From Desulfotignum sp. (GTDB taxonomy: Bacteria > Desulfobacterota > Desulfobacteria > Desulfobacterales > Desulfobacteraceae): 8,449 nucleotides of DNA. Below are positions 5,573 to 8,449 of the stretch, in pieces; position 1 is the first letter of the stretch, and every line of letters starts with the position of its first letter. The notes below the pieces were generated by a model. The model searched no databases and was not told the origin of the DNA. It was given only the letters and a program-made list of their open reading frames with translations. Where the stretch lies: positions 1 through 8,449 of the forward strand of contig JAABSS010000490.1 of assembly GCA_011390235.1 (NCBI GenBank). Reading direction: 5' to 3'. The translations under genes were made by a program, and so were the position numbers.

Positions 5573-5592
5573 TCCGGAAAGGCCTCCGGATC
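5571..5592 (+). promoter_or_regulatory. Hairpin in the carAB leader
   Basis: GATCCGGA (5571-5578) and TCCGGATC (5585-5592) form a perfect 8-bp stem with loop AAGGCC, 41 nt before the carA ATG. No T-run follows, so it is not an intrinsic terminator by itself. The 213-bp gap 5421-5633 otherwise holds only weak promoter-like elements, such as TTGCTA at 5505-5510 with GATATT at 5527-5532. Confidence 0.5.
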
Positions 5593-5633
5593 CGTGATGT
5601 CAACATAAGGTGAAAAACAGGTAAACAAACGAG

Positions 5634-6776
5634 ATGAAAGCATTATTAGCCCTGGAAGACGGCAGAACCTTTGCCTGCAGAAGCTTTACAGGACCAGGAG
5701 ACGCCCGCGGTGAAGTGGTTTTCAACACCAGCATGACCGGTTACCAGGAAATACTCACCGATCCCTCCTATTACGGCCAGATGGTGACCATGACCTATCC
5801 GCTCATAGGCAATTACGGGATAAATTTCGAAGATGTGGAATCAAACCGGATTCAGGTGCCTGCATTTATTATAAAAGAATACCAGGATTTTCCCAGCAAC
5901 TTCCGGTCCAAAGGAACCCTGGCTGATTATCTCATCAAAAACCATGTACTGGGCGTCGAAGATCTGGATACCCGGGCGTTGACCCGGCATATCAGAAAAT
6001 CCGGGGCCATGCGGGCAGCCATTTCCACCTCGGATCTGGAACCTGATTCCCTGGTCCAAAAGGCCCGCCAGGTGCCCTCCATGGCCGGCAGTGACCTGGT
6101 GGAATTTGTGACCACAAAAAAACCGTATTTCTGGAAATACAACCAGCCGGATTATGTCAATGCCGATACCCTGTCCAACAACTTTGTCTGGCGCCACCGG
6201 GGAAAAAAACACTCTGTGGTGGCCCTGGATTTCGGCATTAAGTATAATATCATCCGGTGCTTGGAGCGGGCCGGATGCGAAGTGCTTACCGTCCCCGCAA
6301 AAACATCTCCTGAAGTTATAAAAACGTTGCAGCCGGACGGCATCTTTCTGTCCAACGGTCCGGGAGATCCCGAGCCCTTGACCTATGCGGTGGACACTAT
6401 CAGGAAGCTGCTGGGATTTGCCCCGGTTTTCGGGATCTGCCTGGGCATGCAGCTGCTGGGACTGGCCATGGGCGGAAAAACCCTGAAAATCAAATTCGGC
6501 CACCGGGGGGGCAACCAACCGGTAAAAAACCTGGCCACAGGCAAAGTGGAAATCACTTCCCAGAACCATGGATTTGCCGTGGACCTGAACAGCCTGAAGC
6601 AGAATACAACCGCCCTGACCCATATCAACCTGAACGAGGATTCCCTGGAAGGGATAAAAAATGACGGTCTGAAGGCTTTTGCCGTCCAATACCACCCGGA
6701 AGCTTCCCCCGGCCCCCATGATGCTGCCTATCTTTTTAACCAGTTTGCCAAAGTGATGACCCATGCCAAAGCGTAA
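5634..6776 (+). CDS. carA: Carbamoyl phosphate synthetase, small (glutamine amidotransferase) subunit
   Basis: CarA hydrolyses glutamine and passes ammonia through a tunnel to CarB for carbamoyl phosphate synthesis, feeding pyrimidines and arginine. The 380 residues match the E. coli length of 382. The N-terminal CPSase small domain carries [21 protein letters not shown] at about 27-47. The class I glutamine amidotransferase domain begins near [11 protein letters not shown]. It holds [11 protein letters not shown], the nucleophile C269 in GICLGMQ (same number as in E. coli), the QNHGFAVD loop, and H354/E356 in [13 protein letters not shown] completing the triad. The start gives the usual [10 protein letters not shown]; only weak Shine-Dalgarno candidates (CAGGT at 5618-5622) are visible, which fits control of translation in the leader. 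It overlaps carB by 14 nt, indicating one operon with coupled translation. Confidence 0.97.
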   Translation: MKALLALEDGRTFACRSFTGPGDARGEVVFNTSMTGYQEILTDPSYYGQMVTMTYPLIGNYGINFEDVESNRIQVPAFIIKEYQDFPSNFRSKGTLADYLIKNHVLGVEDLDTRALTRHIRKSGAMRAAISTSDLEPDSLVQKARQVPSMAGSDLVEFVTTKKPYFWKYNQPDYVNADTLSNNFVWRHRGKKHSVVALDFGIKYNIIRCLERAGCEVLTVPAKTSPEVIKTLQPDGIFLSNGPGDPEPLTYAVDTIRKLLGFAPVFGICLGMQLLGLAMGGKTLKIKFGHRGGNQPVKNLATGKVEITSQNHGFAVDLNSLKQNTTALTHINLNEDSLEGIKNDGLKAFAVQYHPEASPGPHDAAYLFNQFAKVMTHAKA

Positions 6777-8449
6777 TGATATCAAAAAAATCCTGATCAT
6801 CGGGGCCGGTCCCATTATTATCAGCCAGGCCTGTGAATTTGACTACTCCGGTACCCAGGCCTGCAAGGCCTTGAAGGAAGAAGGATTTGAAGTAATCCTC
6901 ATCAACTCCAATCCCGCCACCATCATGACCGACCCGGAAACCGCCGACCGCATTTATATTGAACCGGTCACCCCGGAGACCCTGTGCAAAATCATCAAAA
7001 AGGAACGTCCTGATGCAATTCTGCCCACTCTGGGAGGGCAGACCGCTCTGAACACCGCCATAGAGGCGGCCAAAACCGGAATATTTGAAGAATTCAACGT
7101 GGAATTGATCGGTGCCTCCATTGAAGCCATCAACAAGGCCGAAGACAGAGAGCTGTTCCGCAATGCCATGAACAAGATCGGCCTGCGTATTCCCAAAAGC
7201 GGATTTGCCCACAATTTTGCAGAGGTGGAGGCGGTGGCAAAAAAGATCGGGTTCCCTTTGATTGTCCGGCCCAGCTTCACGTTGGGTGGCACCGGCGGCG
7301 GGGTGGCCTACAACATGGAAGAGCTGAACCGCGTGGCCAAATCCGGCCTGGACGCCTCTCTCATCAGCCAGATCCAGCTGGAGGAATCGGTGCTGGGGTG
7401 GAAGGAATACGAACTGGAAGTGATGCGGGACCATGCCGACAATGTGGTTATCATCTGCTCCATCGAGAATGTGGATGCCATGGGGGTGCACACCGGAGAT
7501 TCCATCACCGTGGCCCCGATCCAGACCTTGTCGGACAAGGAATACCAGGTATTACGGGATGCATCCATTGCCATCATCCGGGAAATCGGGGTGGATACCG
7601 GCGGCTCCAATGTGCAGTTTGCCGTAAACCCGGAAAACGGGGATCTCATTGTGGTGGAAATGAATCCCAGGGTCTCCAGAAGTTCGGCCCTGGCTTCCAA
7701 AGCCACCGGCTTTCCCATTGCCAAGATCGCGGCCAAACTGGCGGTGGGATATACCCTGGATGAAATCCCCAATGATATCACCGGCGAAACCATGGCCTGT
7801 TTTGAACCGTCCATTGATTATTGTGTGGTGAAAATTCCCAGGTGGACCTTTGAAAAATTTCCCGAAGCCCAGGATGTGCTCACCACTGCCATGAAATCCG
7901 TGGGAGAAACCATGGCCATCGGCCGGACCTTCAAGGAGGCCTTTCAAAAGGGGCTGCGGTCCCTTGAGATCGGCCGGGCCGGATTCGGGGCTGACGGCAA
8001 GGACCATCTGCCGGATTCTCTGGCCGGCAACGACCTGGAATACAAGCTGTCCACCCCCAACTCCCAGCGGCTGTTTTATATCAAATACGCATTAAAGCAC
8101 AACATGCCCATCACCATGCTTTATGAACTCACCCATATTGATCCCTGGTTTCTGCACCAGATGCGTCAGATCGTGGAACTGGAAAACCAGATCAAACTGG
8201 CCGGAAAAAATCTGCCAAAGGACCTGCTGGAAAAAGCCAAAAAATACGGATTTTCAGACCAGCAGCTGGCCCATTTGACCCTGCTTACGGAAAAACAGGT
8301 GGAACAGGAGAGAAAAGACTTGGGTATCGTGCCGGTGTATAAACTGGTGGACACCTGTGCCGCCGAATTCCGGGCTGTCACCCCTTATTATTATTCCACC
8401 TATGAAAGCGAATGCGAGGCCCGGGTCAGCGACAGAAAAAAAGTAATCA
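6763..8449 (+). CDS. carB: Carbamoyl phosphate synthetase, large subunit, N-terminal half (truncated by window edge)
   Basis: CarB phosphorylates bicarbonate, adds ammonia from CarA, then phosphorylates carbamate. The frame is open from ATG 6763 to the window end, 562 codons plus one base, about half of the usual 1,070 residues. It begins [18 protein letters not shown], the family start, and overlaps the end of carA in another frame. The first ATP-grasp unit (carboxyphosphate synthesis) includes [32 protein letters not shown], and the metal ligands Q285, E299 and N301 in SNVQFAVN and [18 protein letters not shown], all at E. coli numbering. The oligomerisation region follows and the window stops at DRKKVI, just before the second synthetase unit. 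One difference is S21 in PIIISQ, where E. coli has glycine. The second half, with the carbamate kinase and allosteric domains, is outside. Confidence 0.97.
   Translation, partial: MPKRNDIKKILIIGAGPIIISQACEFDYSGTQACKALKEEGFEVILINSNPATIMTDPETADRIYIEPVTPETLCKIIKKERPDAILPTLGGQTALNTAIEAAKTGIFEEFNVELIGASIEAINKAEDRELFRNAMNKIGLRIPKSGFAHNFAEVEAVAKKIGFPLIVRPSFTLGGTGGGVAYNMEELNRVAKSGLDASLISQIQLEESVLGWKEYELEVMRDHADNVVIICSIENVDAMGVHTGDSITVAPIQTLSDKEYQVLRDASIAIIREIGVDTGGSNVQFAVNPENGDLIVVEMNPRVSRSSALASKATGFPIAKIAAKLAVGYTLDEIPNDITGETMACFEPSIDYCVVKIPRWTFEKFPEAQDVLTTAMKSVGETMAIGRTFKEAFQKGLRSLEIGRAGFGADGKDHLPDSLAGNDLEYKLSTPNSQRLFYIKYALKHNMPITMLYELTHIDPWFLHQMRQIVELENQIKLAGKNLPKDLLEKAKKYGFSDQQLAHLTLLTEKQVEQERKDLGIVPVYKLVDTCAAEFRAVTPYYYSTYESECEARVSDRKKVI

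Noticed and set aside
5841..6815. 324-codon minus-strand frame opposite carA
   Set aside because: It mirrors carA codon structure; no motif, no ribosome binding site, and carA is certain.
1..8449. CRISPR array, tRNA, insertion sequence or phage remnant
   Set aside because: No spaced repeats, tRNA-like folds, transposase motifs or terminal inverted repeats were seen; all genes look like core chromosomal genes.

Overview
The window looks like ordinary chromosomal DNA from a mesophilic Desulfobacterota bacterium, probably a sulfate reducer related to Desulfobacter, Desulfotignum or Desulfobacula. This is inferred from the moderate GC content, the style of the proteins, and the combination of a MpsC/DUF2294 protein, a gamma-type carbonic anhydrase and an HMG-CoA-lyase-like enzyme. 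No sequence search was possible. There are six plus-strand genes and one minus-strand gene. No mobile element, CRISPR array, tRNA or rRNA was seen.

Layout. At the left edge (1-794, minus strand) is the 5' part of glnE, the enzyme that adenylylates and deadenylylates glutamine synthetase. A divergent intergenic region (795-992) carries promoter-like elements for both sides, including a perfect 14-bp palindrome sitting between a candidate -35 and -10. Next come a secreted SLT-type lytic transglycosylase with a long uncharacterised N-terminal region (993-2963) and a small MpsC/DUF2294 protein (3034-3417). The 335-bp gap after it is not empty. It holds a promoter with a perfect TTGACA box at 17-bp spacing, about 115 nt of foldable sequence, and a strong intrinsic terminator with a 17-bp perfect stem. 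Together these form a good candidate for an undescribed small RNA of about 160 nt.

The next block is a gamma-carbonic anhydrase (3753-4292) and a DRE-TIM metallolyase resembling HMG-CoA lyase (4419-5420), separated by a long imperfect hairpin. Both genes are preceded, at the same 24-nt offset, by an identical 12-mer that opens a tiny ORF whose stop overlaps the gene's start codon.

The right side is carA (5634-6776) overlapping carB (6763 to the window end). These encode the two subunits of carbamoyl phosphate synthetase, which feeds pyrimidine and arginine synthesis with glutamine nitrogen. Their shared leader contains a mini-ORF with a good ribosome binding site, immediately followed by a hairpin, which is a possible leader-peptide control element. 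glnE and carAB both concern glutamine, but nothing shows that they are co-regulated.

No large new multi-gene system is visible. The most interesting signals are non-coding or regulatory: the candidate sRNA, the carAB leader, the palindromic operator candidate and the mini-ORF/start overlaps.
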